NCBI GenBank assembly: GCA_024734495.1
Contig: JALMQS010000128.1
Coordinates: forward strand, 22,680,875-22,744,874
DNA: 64,000 bases
Origin: Forficula auricularia
Lineage: Eukaryota > Arthropoda > Insecta > Dermaptera > Forficulidae
Direction of reading: 5' to 3'
Every line of letters starts with the position of its first letter. Position 1 is the first letter of the stretch. A model generated the notes under the pieces. It was not told where the DNA came from and did not search any database. It saw nothing but the letters and a program-made list of their open reading frames with translations. Made by a program: the position numbers and the translations under genes. Positions 43,654 to 53,280 of the stretch are shown one piece after another.

Positions 43654-43689
43654 AGACTATAGTTTCGAGGGCTTTGCCCTCTTCATCAG
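43654..43689 (-). ncRNA. Hammerhead ribozyme, left arm (family B)
   Basis: Reverse-complement copy of the ribozyme at 43820-43854, with identical core on the minus strand: CTGATGA, GAGGGC AAA GCCCTC, GAAAC TATA GTC. Confidence 0.75.
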
Positions 43690-43819
43690 TCTATTACAAT
43701 GTATTCACAGGAATTAATTTATGAATGAAAGTTTTACATTTTTCATGTGTTAAGGTTAACACATGAAAAATGTAAAACTTTCATTCATAAATTAATTCCT
43801 GTGAATACATTGTAATAGA

Positions 43820-43854
43820 CTGATGAAGAGGGCAAAGCCCTCGAAACTATAGTC
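43820..43854 (+). ncRNA. Hammerhead ribozyme, right arm (family B)
   Basis: Plus strand: CTGATGA, A, stem II GAGGGC-AAA-GCCCTC (six pairs), GAA, A-C-TATA-G-T as a two-to-three pair stem III, then C as the expected cleavage base before 43855. Stem I can form from upstream ATAGA and downstream TC(GT)TAT, with a two-base bulge. Every invariant core position of a type I hammerhead is present (C3 U4 G5 A6, G8 A9, G12 A13 A14, A15.1-U16.1, C17). The very short stem III is the form known from Penelope-like elements, where dimers cleave better. Activity is predicted, not shown. Confidence 0.78.
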
Positions 43855-43972
43855 TCGTTATAAATAAATAAAATTTATAATTCCAGCAGAAGACACACTC
43901 TTTTATTGTCTCCTTCAATATATAAAAATTCTGCTACTCTCGGCAAAAACTTTCAATTTAATTACAGTTTAC

Positions 43973-44884
43973 TTTAAGGATGTTCCCTAATAAATCAATT
44001 TTCTTGCAATCCTTTTAAAACTTTGAATACACACATTTATAAGTGTCCTTTATACGCAGAAATTTTTTTCAATAGTCCTTGAGAAACTAAATTTATAAAT
44101 AGTGACCATTGAAATTTGAAAATTTAACACGCAAACCCTATCCCGATTGATGTTAAAGCGATTGTTTCATTAAATAACAATCGTAATTTTCTTGATATTA
44201 TTTTGAAAAACTGAGAATCATTAACTGAAGATATAACAAATATTTTTCTGTTAAAATAATTGTTCAACCGGTATTCCTTTTTTATGAAAAATCTTAAAAG
44301 TTAGGTGTTTTGACGGTTTTCATTTTTTCTCTCACGGCATGGCAATTGTGAGATGGCGACTTGGCAACGTCAAACTAAAATCACTCAATTTTTCCATATC
44401 TATAAAATTTCTGCAGCTGGTCCATTTGAGATTTTTAGCTAATTCTCTCAACCTAACTATACTGTTCTCATCTGGAATTTTAAATTGAGCTGTTTCATGA
44501 AGTGTTTTTTTTTATTATTTGTCTTTTAGCGTCGGTAAGAATGCAATGTTGCCAGATCCAAGTAACGACCCAGTGCCTTTCTGCGCATGTGAGAGTAGGG
44601 GAAAGAGCGAACTGCATCTGAGCTATATTAGGGAAAGTCCTTAAGTCTATTAAGACTGCCAAAATAGACAGAGACTGGCCAAGAATTAGTTTTATCACAA
44701 TTTTACTGTAATGATAAAAATATCATCGATAAGAATATATAAAAATAAACTGCAACGGATCGTTGCTAAACTTTATCCAAATTCATTTGAAATATTAATA
44801 TGTTTGTTCCTTTATTATTAATCAGATATCACTTGAAATTTGTAGTTCATATTGAAATTAATTCAAAAATAATTCTCATTTAAG
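43973..44884. other. AT-rich spacer, nothing firmly recognised
   Basis: A moderately GC-rich stretch at 44520-44690 (AATGTTGCCAGATCCAAGTAACG...) has a 67-codon minus frame without support. Confidence 0.4.
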
Positions 44885-47345
44885 AGTCGAGGAATAACCA
44901 TTCTACATTGGATTTTTGACGTTTCGGTTTTTATTGGTAACCATTGCTGAAGACATAGAGGAATCGACTTAAAATCAAAAATAGCCATCGATTCTCATCT
45001 AATACTTGAGGAATAACAATTCTACATTAGGTTTTTGACGTTTCGATAATTATTGGTAACCATTGCTGAAGACATGGAGGAAACGACTTAAAATCAAAAA
45101 TAACGATCGATTCTTATCTAATACTAGAGGAATAACCTTATTGAATTCCATTTTTGATGTTTTGACTATTAATGGAAACCTCTACTGAAAATGTAGAAGA
45201 ATCGACTTAAAATCAAAAAGACTAAATTCTTTTTTGGTAAACAACTCAAGCTTGAGTTGTTTACCAAAAGAATTTAGTCTTTTTGATTTTAAGTCGATTC
45301 TTCTACATTTTCAGTAGAGGTTTCCATTAATAGTCAAAACATCAAAAATGGAATGCAATAAGGTTATTCCTCTAGTATTAGATAAGAATTGATCGTTATT
45401 TTGATTTTAAAGTCGATTCCTCCATGTCTTCAGCAATGGTTACCAATAATTATCGAAACGTCAAAAACCTAATGTAGAATTGTTATTCCTCAAGTATTAG
45501 ATGAGAATCAATCGCTATTTTTGATTTTAAGTCGATTCTCTATGTCTTCAGCAATGGTTACCAATAAAAACCGAAACGTCAAAAATCCAATATAGAATGA
45601 TTATTCCTCAAGTACTAGATGAGAATCAATCGCTATTTTTGGTTTAAAGTCGATTTCTCTATGTCTTCAGCAATGGTTACTAATAAAAACCGAAACGTCA
45701 AAAATCCAATATAGAATGATTATTCCTCAAGTAATAGATGAGAATCAATCGCTATTTTTGGTTTAAAGTCGATTTCTCTATGTCTTCAGCAATGGTTACC
45801 AATAAAAACCGAAACGTCAAAAATCCAATATAGAATGATTATTCCTCAAGTACTAGATGAGAATCAATCGCTATTTTTGGTTTAAAGTCGATTTCTCTAC
45901 GTCTTCAGCAATGGTTACTAATAAAAACCGAAACGTCAAAAATCCAATATAGAATGATTATTCCTCAAGTACTAGATGAGAATCAATCGCTATTTTTGGT
46001 TTAAAGTCGATTTCTCTATGTCTTCAGCAATGGTTACTAATAAAAACCGAAACGTCAAAAATCCAATATAGAATGATTATTCCTCAAGTACTAGATGAGA
46101 ATCAATCGCTATTTTTGGTTTAAAGTCGATTTCTCTATGTCTTCAGCAATGGTTACTAATAAAAACCGAAACGTCAAAAATCCAATATAGAATGATTATT
46201 CCTCAAGTACTAGATGAGAATCAATCGCTATTTTTGGTTTAAAGTCGATTTCTCTATGTCTTCAGCAATGGTTACTAATAAAAACCGAAACGTCAAAAAT
46301 CCAATATAGAATGATTATTCCTCAAGTACTAGATGAGAATCAATCGCTATTTTTGGTTTAAAGTCGATTTCTCTATGTCTTCAGCAATGGTTACTAATAA
46401 AAACCGAAACGTCAAAAATCCAATATAGAATGATTATTCCTCAAGTACTAGATGAGAATCAATCGCTATTTTTGGTTTAAAGTCGATTTCTCTATGTCTT
46501 CAGCAATGGTTACTAATAAAAACCGAAACGTCAAAAATCCAATATAGAATGATTATTCCTCAAGTACTAGATGAGAATCAATCGCTATTTTTGGTTTAAA
46601 ATCGATTTCTCTGTCTTCAGCAAAGGTAACGGATAAGAAAACAACGCAGTTGCTATGGTTACTCATAAAAATTCCTCCCAAATTTTTAGCATTTCACAGA
46701 GAGAAGCCTATCCATTCTTACTTAAGCAAGGCTAAATGAGCTATATTAAAACTTTCAAATGAATAAATTTTAAAAGAATTTAAAAAATTAAAAAAGTACC
46801 ATCTTACTCTAGAGTAAAGTACTTTAAAATATAATTTTACTAAAAACTTTATTTAACCTTTTTTGTGGTCCCCAAGGTATTTAAACAGGATATTAAATTT
46901 CATCAAAATTGGTTAAGTCATTTTCAAGATATTTAGAAAAAACTAAAAAAGTACCGAAATAAAGTACTAATGTTTGTGGGCCGATATGTACCAAAAACTA
47001 ATCAGCGCTTCATTTTGTTAAACTAATGGTAGGTTTTCAATTTCATTTCAATCGGTGCAACGGTGTGGAAAAAATCGTGGGCCAAAAAAGCGATAACATA
47101 CATCCATACATCCATACGCACGCACTAAATGAAAAAATCGCACTTTTTGGCCTCTCGACGAGACCCCATGTAATTTTTGGCAAAACCGTCACGTGCTAAT
47201 ATTCAACCTAATTGAATACTACAATTTGTGACTTTAATTGAGTCCATGGGTTCCGTAGTCTTTACCTGAGGACCCTTTGAAGCCACGCTTGCCCCGAGAG
47301 CGATTACAATACTTTACCCATGCTTTGCATTGGATAAAGTAAAAA
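44885..47345 (+). mobile_element. Satellite-bearing element with inverted 5' duplication
   Basis: The 25812-27478 element is repeated here with the same 119-bp array and 3' region. In addition, about 365 bp of its 5' part is duplicated head-to-head: AACTCAAG|CTTGAGTT at 45243-45258 is the exact centre, and 44885-45250 mirrors 45251-45615 with few differences. The 3' end is again GATAAAGTAAAA. The CATA microsatellite is short in this copy. Confidence 0.85.
45315..46616 (+). repeat. Tandem array, 119-bp monomers, about 11 copies
   Basis: The CAGCAATGGTTA word recurs at 45431, 45549, 45668, 45787, 45906, 46025, 46144, 46263, 46382 and 46501, i.e. 118 then constantly 119 bp, and at 46618 in altered form. 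The later monomers are almost identical, pointing to recent homogenisation. About three diverged monomers lie inverted at 44885-45240. Confidence 0.95.
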
Positions 47346-48012
47346 TGTATTTGAGTTAGATAGATATGGAAGGATTTTTAAAATATATCCTGTTTTAATC
47401 TTATTTATCTAATTTGATGTTTGAATGCCTCGCTTACCAAATCGATTAACTCCAATTTCTGAATTTTATTAATTTTTAATGTCAAATCACTTGATTGACT
47501 CCTAACTGTATATATTCCAAACAAATTAACACCACTAAATGAAAAAAAAAATTGGCCATTGAATAATAAATAATGTAATATAGTAATGTACCTACATTAT
47601 TTTATCGCATTTCTCCACTTTTTGTTTTATGGAGTATTTATTTGGCTAGTGAAACATTTATTTAATTTAACTTAATAAGCTTTACTAAATATGTGATTTT
47701 ATTATAGAAACATGACATAGAAAAAAAAATAATAATTTACTAGGGAAAATTCAAATCCATATTAAAAAACATAATATTTTAAAATTATAGTTTTTTTAGT
47801 CTAGTATTCTGACAGTTATTTAATTTCTAATCCACTCCTTTACTTTGTTTATCTCTGGAAGCTAAGAATTTAATATAAAAATCACGTTTCTCTCTCTAGA
47901 TAGCCAAACATAAAATTAATACAATCACGTTTAGTAAACCTTGGAATTTATTAGATCTCTCTTGATCTTTAATTTTCAAATAAATTCCAATTGAGAATCA
48001 AAAAGATTTTAT
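47346..48012. other. AT-rich spacer, nothing recognised
   Basis: No supported gene or repeat. Confidence 0.5.
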
Positions 48013-48024
48013 ATACTTATTTTT

Positions 48025-48207
48025 ATAAAGGAAAGAAAAGGGGAAGAGGAAGACCCAGATTAGAATATGTCAACCAAATAATTGGGGATATGGGATGCCA
48101 GACATTTAGAGAGGTCAAACAGCTGGCGGGGGACAGAGTCGAGTGGAGACGGATTGTTGCATCAAACCAGTCTTAGGACTGTATACTCAATGATGATGAT
48201 GATGATG
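48025..48207 (+). mobile_element. Very short RTE-like LINE insertion with 12-bp duplication
   Basis: ATACTTATTTTT flanks it (48013-48024 and 48208-48219). The insert starts in the GGAAAGAAAAGGGGAAGAGG segment and runs to the (GAT)n tail. It is nearly identical to 15197-15371, so the two are close relatives; only a few substitutions (e.g. TATGTC for TATTTC) are seen. It encodes GRGRPRLEYVNQIIGDMGCQ and then QLAGDRVEWRRIVASNQS, the end of the reverse transcriptase. The 5' five bases (ATAAA) are not from the element and may be filler. Confidence 0.9.
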
Positions 48208-48529
48208 ATACTTATTTTTTAAACGAAAACGAATATCAAACTTAATATTATGAGGTAAAAGAAAAAAAGAGAAAAGGGGAAACTCTCTAAAGAAATTTTG
48301 GTGATTTGACAATATTTTCGTCTGTGAACAGTTTGAGCTAGAAAGCTAAAACTTAGAGTAAAAATGCAGCATATTAATACAAACTGGTGTGTTAAATTTT
48401 AACTCAACAGCTACAACTGTTCTAGAGCTGTTCAACAATACCTCATTCTTAATTTAACATCATTAAAATTTGGTCCCATATCTCAATTCTCAGAATAAAA
48501 AAGTTTTTTATTTTCAACCCCATAAATAT

Positions 48530-48720
48530 TCAAGCCTCAAAATAATAATTAAATTAAAATTATAACATTATTTTTTAGTTCGAGTAAAATGAATTCATAT
48601 CATTTGTAGATTTCCACTTTAATTTCTTGTTAAATTTCCAGGCGGGAAGATCAATAAATAAATAAATAAATATCTGATTCAATCAAGGACCTACATTGAC
48701 ACATTGACAGACTGAGAAAA
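48530..48720 (+). repeat. Diverged fragment of the GACAGACGGAC dispersed repeat
   Basis: TTCAAGCCTCAAAATAATAATTAAATTAAAATT...GATTTCCACTTTAATTTCTTG...CATTGACACATTGACAGACTGAG matches the 3' part of 32655-33200. It contains an (AATA)n tract at 48652. Confidence 0.45.
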
Positions 48721-49160
48721 ATAATTTTAAATTAATAATGCAAATAAATTACGTATGATTAAAAATTTCAATGTAGAAGTCAAAATATATTGAATTTAAT
48801 AGAAAGAAAATTTCAAAAAGCAAAAGAAAAAAATGTCAATATTAGTATTAGGATAGGATAAATTCAAATATTGGAAAATTTGCTTCATTAGTAAAAAAGC
48901 TACGGCTGAATGACGACATTTATAATGAGATAATCTCACCAAAAGACACAATGAACATGAATATGAATTCTTTTTCAAATGATAGTGAACATTTTTTGAA
49001 TTCAGATAGAGACTAGCATGAATTCAAGCCACTTGAAAATGATTAAAATTAGGTGTCGAAACGTTGTGCATTCCAATCAGAATATACCTTATTAAAACAC
49101 CAACAGTTTAATTCGAAATATTTCTAATGATATAAATATAGATAATAGATTGAAACTTAC

Positions 49161-49248
49161 ATAGTAGAGCTGCCGAACGATTACATGCCATGATGATTAC
49201 ACCATGATACGAGTTTCCTGGCTCATATGCTCACGGATCAGCTGATCT
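49161..49248 (-). other. Exon 2 of minus-strand host gene, 5' leader with upstream ATGs
   Basis: The 88-nt segment has a strong acceptor (TTTTATTTTTCAG before 49248) and a strong donor (CTACTAT then GTAAGTTTC after 49161). It contains ATG AGC CAG ..., closed after nine codons (MSQETRIMV). A second ATG at 49191-49189 in good context (ATC ATG G) reads MACNRSAALL and is split by the donor. If spliced directly to exon 3, the split codon becomes TAA, so both frames would be short upstream frames and the exon is leader. Alternatively an unseen exon lies between, and MACNRSAALL is the true N-terminus. Confidence 0.55.
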
Positions 49249-49608
49249 CTGAAAAATAAAATCACGATTAATAACTCAAATAAATAATCAGAGCAGGTGG
49301 TCTGGATTCAAGCTCAAACTCACTGCAAAAATTTGACTGAATATAATATAACCTTTACCTCAATTTGCACTATTTAAATATATACATAAAAAAATAAAAA
49401 TCACATAGGATCTTACAAAATGGGCTTCCCTTCACCCCCAGCCCCCAAAGCTGTTTATTTATTACCTTGCTTTTTGAAATTAACTAAGTATAAGATCCCA
49501 TGATTTTGCATGAAAATGCACCAATATTGGAATATTTCGAAAATACAAATTAAAATATCATTACAAATATTTCTCTACTTATAATATAATAGCTATATTG
49601 TAACTCAC

Positions 49609-49750
49609 CTGTATTTGGGATTATAAATTTGATAAATCGTCGATCGGATGAAAAATTCCTTAAGATAATTAGAGATGCAATTTCGAGTATGATGGAGGCT
49701 ACTGAACTGGATTGGCTCCAGGGGGGCCTCGACAAGTTGAGACTCGAATC
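49609..49750 (-). other. Exon 1 of minus-strand host gene (5' leader), 5' limit uncertain
   Basis: The minus-strand donor AATACAG then GTGAGTTAC lies at 49609/49608, close to the consensus, followed by a 360-bp intron to exon 2. Upstream is a GC-richer stretch (CAACTTGTCGAGGCCCCCCTGGAGCC, ATCATACTCGAAATTGC) unlike the surrounding intron. No long open frame. The transcription start is not determined; I place it just downstream of the TGACGTCA element. Confidence 0.45.
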
Positions 49751-49960
49751 AGCTGTGACGTCACACGCCCCTATAAGAGCGAATAAAATAATATAATATT
49801 AGAAATATATTTAATTCACACACACACTTCTGCAGATATCTAATGAGAGAGAAAGAGATAGACGTTCTTATCCTCTCACTCGCATTTGCACTCGGATTAG
49901 GAATCACGCTCATACTTTAATCCAGAAGCCAAGGGGACCTATACATAAAATACTATTTGG
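49751..49960 (-). promoter_or_regulatory. Promoter-like region with TGACGTCA (CRE) element
   Basis: A perfect palindromic TGACGTCA lies at 49756-49763 beside CAGCTG and a TATAGGGGCGTG stretch (minus strand). Further upstream are (GAGA)-like AGAGAGAAAGAGATAG and (AC)n tracts typical of insect promoters. It sits directly upstream of leader exon 1, which is the main reason for the call. Confidence 0.4.
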
Positions 49961-50115
49961 TGCCCGACCAGCCCCCCTCCGACACTCTCTGATTCACAAT
50001 AAATGTAAAACTAAATTAACAAAAATTAAAATAAAATATGTTTAAAATAGCTTTTTTTCAATATTTTTATATCAATAAATACCCACATAATTTAAAAAAA
50101 TTATATTATTTTTTT

Positions 50116-50660
50116 ACTTTACCATACAGGGTATGGTCAAGTATTGTAATCGTGCATGAAAAAAGTGTTTTTTTTTTTATTCTTTTTTTTCGAAATATCT
50201 CAAAAACGGCTGAAACTATTTTGATTAAAAAAATTGAGCGAAACCATGGCATTTCGGTCTACAAAAGAACCCTAATAATCAAACATCGATAATAACTGTT
50301 TTGTCAAAATGTCTGTTAGTCTGGTTGTTAGTCTGTGCGTTACCAAATTTTTTGGACGAGCTAGCTCAAAAACTAGTGTGAATATCAAAACCAAATTCCA
50401 CACGTAGTTTTGGTGTATATCGACCCAAAATTAAGGGGGGGGTGAAGGGGGGGTGGTTAAAAATGAAAAATCTAGAGCATTTGAGCAAACTCAACCAAAT
50501 TTTGTATACATAATCAGTGGACCCCCAGAAGTCTAAAAATACAAAAACTAACCCCCCTACATGAATATAATTTTATTAAATATTAAATATATGGGGTCCA
50601 GTTTCTATGATAAAGTCAAGTGGATGGCCATATCATAAAGTGTAAGTTTATTTTTTAATA
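50116..50660 (+). mobile_element. ACTTTACCATAC family element, copy 3
   Basis: ACTTTACCATACAGGGTATGGTCAAGTATTGTAATCGTGCATG at the start; CGGCTGAAACTATTTTG, GAAACCATGGCATTTCGG, CCACACGTAGTTTTGG, one G-run block and ATAATCAGTGGACC follow. It ends ATAAAGTCAAGTGGATGGCCATATCATAAAGTG. Internal deletions shorten it. Confidence 0.78.
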
Positions 50661-51274
50661 CTTTGACTACGTGCCTGGCTTGTTTTTCAATAAAATTATA
50701 GCTATAGCTCAAAAAATGAATGCTTAATAAAATATAATTATATCAGGAACATATTTTCACGCACAAAATCACACGAAAGATGTTATTTTTAACAAATCAT
50801 ATTAATATTTATAATACATTTTCTTTAATATTAACAGACAAGAAAGTAAAATTCGAAATGTAAAATAAAATTAATTTAATCGATTACTTACAAAACAAAT
50901 TTTTTGATAACCCTCTCCCTTTTTAATTCACAAAGCAAATAAACTCTAGATGTCTTGATCCATTATATTATTTGCTCTGAGTGGTGATTTAGATCTAAAG
51001 ATGTTCCTTATTTGATGGATATTTTAATATACCCATTTGTAATTTTTAAAATAAAATTTATTTCAAAATAATTCCGACTGCCTGGCGAAAATGTGAATTC
51101 ATTTTAGAGATTGATGCTCTCATTGTTAGAGGCTTTGTTAAAGATGCGCCACCGGTGATCTTAATTGTTAATCGATTTCAAATTCAAATTTGAATCTTGT
51201 TATCAAAGATTCATATCTACTATACAGTGTGCGCATGGGGTCCACAGGAATTTTCCCAAGGGGGGGATGGGGGC

Positions 51275-52040
51275 AGCAGAACCGGATCTACGACTTTTGT
51301 CAGGGAGGGTCAAGCTTGAATTTGTCTCCGCTCCATTCAACCCCCAATACTAAATATGTATATAAAAAAATAAATTGACACGTTCTGATGTGGCAATCCA
51401 CTTGACTTTACCATACACTTCTGGTTGAGTTCGATACAAGGGCCTAGATTTTCATTTTTTGATCCCCCCCCCATTTTGGGGGGTTGTTTTTGCATTTTTA
51501 GTGTTCTAGTGGCCCACTGATTATGCATGCAAAATTTGGTTAAGTTTGCTCAAATGGCCTAGATTTTTATTTTTTTGCCCCCCCCCCCTTAATTTTGGGT
51601 CGATATGCACCAAAGTCTAATCAGCTCTTAATCTCAATGCACCAAAACTACACGTGAAATTTGGTTTTGATATTCAGACTAGTTTTGAGCTAGCTTGTCC
51701 ACAAAATTTGGCAACGCAAAGACTAATAGACTAACTAACAGACATTTTGATGACAGTTATTATCTCGAAAAATATAATTTTTTCGATATTCACTTATTAG
51801 AGCTTTTTTGTAGACCGAAATGCCATGAATTCGCTCAATTTTTTTAATCAAATTAGTTTCAGCCGTTTTTGAGATATTTCGAAAAAAAGAAGCAAAAAAC
51901 ACGTTTTTCATGCACGATTGCAATACTTGACCATACCCTGTATGGTAAAGTAAAAATTCCGCTTCCCAAAATGTGCCGCTTCTTAAAAATTTCCTCCGAG
52001 GGCACGTGCCCCCCCCTCCCTCCCTTAGATCCGGTCCTCC
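51275..52040. mobile_element. Element with GAACCGGATCTA / TAGATCCGGTCC ends, host of a nested insertion
   Basis: GCAGAACCGGATCTACGACTTTTGTCAGGGAGGGTC on the left and CCCTCCCTCCCTTAGATCCGGTCCTCC on the right are inverted. GGGGGGCACGTGCCCTCGGAGG (minus strand at 51995) and related words are familiar from insect DNA elements. The middle is occupied by a minus-strand ACTTTACCATAC family copy (51370-51957). The target duplication is not clear. Confidence 0.55.
51370..51957 (-). mobile_element. ACTTTACCATAC family element, copy 4 (nested, minus strand)
   Basis: Read on the minus strand: ACTTTACCATACAGGGTATGGTCAAGTATTGCAATCGTGCATG, AACGGCTGAAACTAATTTG, GAATTCATGGCATTTCGG, AAACCAAATTTCACGTGTAG, CGACCCAAAATTAAGGGGGGG, and GTGTATGGTAAAGTCAAGTGGATTGCCACATCAGAACGTGTCAATTTATTTT at the end. 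Well preserved. Confidence 0.82.
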
Positions 52041-52400
52041 ATTCATAATGTTATATCTATTTAATATATGTGTGCGTGTAAGAATATAATGGTAGACATA
52101 AACATATTAGGATGAATAAGCATTCTGTCTTTTTTTTACACTGAACAAAAGAGTTTTTTTGATAATTTATATGAATAATAATAACTTTTAATATGAAAGA
52201 TGGCAGCTGCTATTTATTGTTTTACTTCAATTAAGATATGGAGTTAATTCTTGAGGGCGGGGTCCGGACGAGCAAGTCGGCCGCTCTCTATATATATCTA
52301 CATACATAGATACTTAGTAAATAGACTCGTTTATTAATGAGTTAATCCGGAAGTGTGCGAGCGAGGTCCCTACAAGTGCATACACTTTAGAAGTCGGCTT

Positions 52401-52515
52401 ACAGGGTGTTTCACAATAGTCACTTTTCATTTTCACAAAAACAACAACAAAATTAAGATCAAAAAGTGTGAATGATTGGTATAAACCAGTGTTTTTCAAC
52501 CTTGTTCATAACGCG
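52401..52515. other. Isolated transposon ends
   Basis: ACAGGGTGTTTCACA at 52401 equals the terminus of the 10821-12103 palindrome. CAGTGTTTTTCAACCTTGTTC at 52487 is a hAT-type left end. No partner ends were found, so both are read as truncated relics. Confidence 0.4.
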
Positions 52516-52747
52516 ACCCCCTTAGTATGAAAAAAAATTTCGCGACCCCCTACCCCCCGCTGTTTGTAACCTGTATTTTATTATGTTACAAATATCAAAT
52601 TCCGTACAACATTTTTATTAATTTTTATAATTATTAGGTATCGGGCTAATTAAGTACCTATAACAGACATATTTCTCTTCGATTTGTTTTCGTCGACTCA
52701 GACTTTTAATAGAGAAGTGTGTTCTGAGAAATTTTCTTAATGAAAAT

Positions 52748-53280
52748 GGGGCATTCTACGCAAAATCGGACTGTATGAAAAATTTTAATTTTTGATTTCC
52801 TTAATTTTTTAACATTTTTTAGTACCCATTAAAAAACTCTTCCTGGTAAATTTGGAATTTTTTTTGATAACCGGTTTAAAAGATTGAATTTCGGTTTTTC
52901 GCTCGTAAATTCTTCAAAAATGGTCCAAATTCAATTTTTTTCATATGTACTTTTTAGAAAAAATACAAAAAAATTACTTAAAGAGTTTTTATAGCCAATT
53001 TTTGAGTTTGAAAATTTTAACTTGTTTTTGAAACTCTATATACTCTTCGATTTTTTTGATAATTTTTAACTTCTATTCATTCTACATATTTTAAGAGCGG
53101 GTTGATAGTGGTCTTATGATAATTTTACTATTGAATTTGGACTATTTTTGAAGAAGTAATGAGCGAAAAACAGAAATTCGATATCTTTTAAACAGGTGAT
53201 CAAAAAAATTTCAAAATTTACCAGGAAGTGTTTTTTAATGAGTACTAAAAAATGCGATCCGATTTGGCGTGGAATGCCTC
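52748..53280. repeat. Fold-back element, ~200-bp arms
   Basis: GGGGCATTCTACGCAAAATCGGA, AGTACCCATTAAAAAACTCTTCCTGGTAAATTT, TTTAAAAGATTGAATTTC and CGCTCGTAAATTCTTC on the left are matched inverted by GAAGAAGTAATGAGCG, GAAATTCGATATCTTTTAAA, AAATTTACCAGGAAGTGTTTTTTAATGAGTACT and TCCGATTTGGCGTGGAATGCCTC on the right, with roughly 10% differences. The centre is about 180 bases. No protein coding capacity. Confidence 0.78.

Larger units (their letters stand above)
43592..43960 (+). mobile_element. Hammerhead family B inverted dimer plus tail, 12-bp duplication
   Basis: Two arms of 162 bp (43592-43753 and 43756-43917) are exact reverse complements as far as I can read, separated only by GG. Each arm carries one hammerhead core. 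A 43-base tail follows (ATATATAAAAATTCTGCTACTCTCGG...TTTCAATTTA). ATTACAGTTTAC flanks the whole unit (43580-43591 and 43961-43972). The single-arm copy at 62514-62688 has the same arm and tail, defining the monomer. No protein is encoded. Length, variable duplication and ribozyme fit a non-autonomous retroelement of Penelope-like or retrozyme type. Confidence 0.88.

Noticed and set aside
44895..45000. Complete hammerhead on the minus strand of the 119-bp monomers (CTGAAGA present)
   Set aside because: The CTGAAGA and GAAAC words are on opposite strands in the monomer, and no stem II forms after CTGAAGA; only a decayed core on the other strand remains possible.
52487..52560. hAT element starting CAGTGTTTTTCAACC
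   Set aside because: No matching right end or 8-bp duplication was found downstream, so only an isolated terminus is reported.
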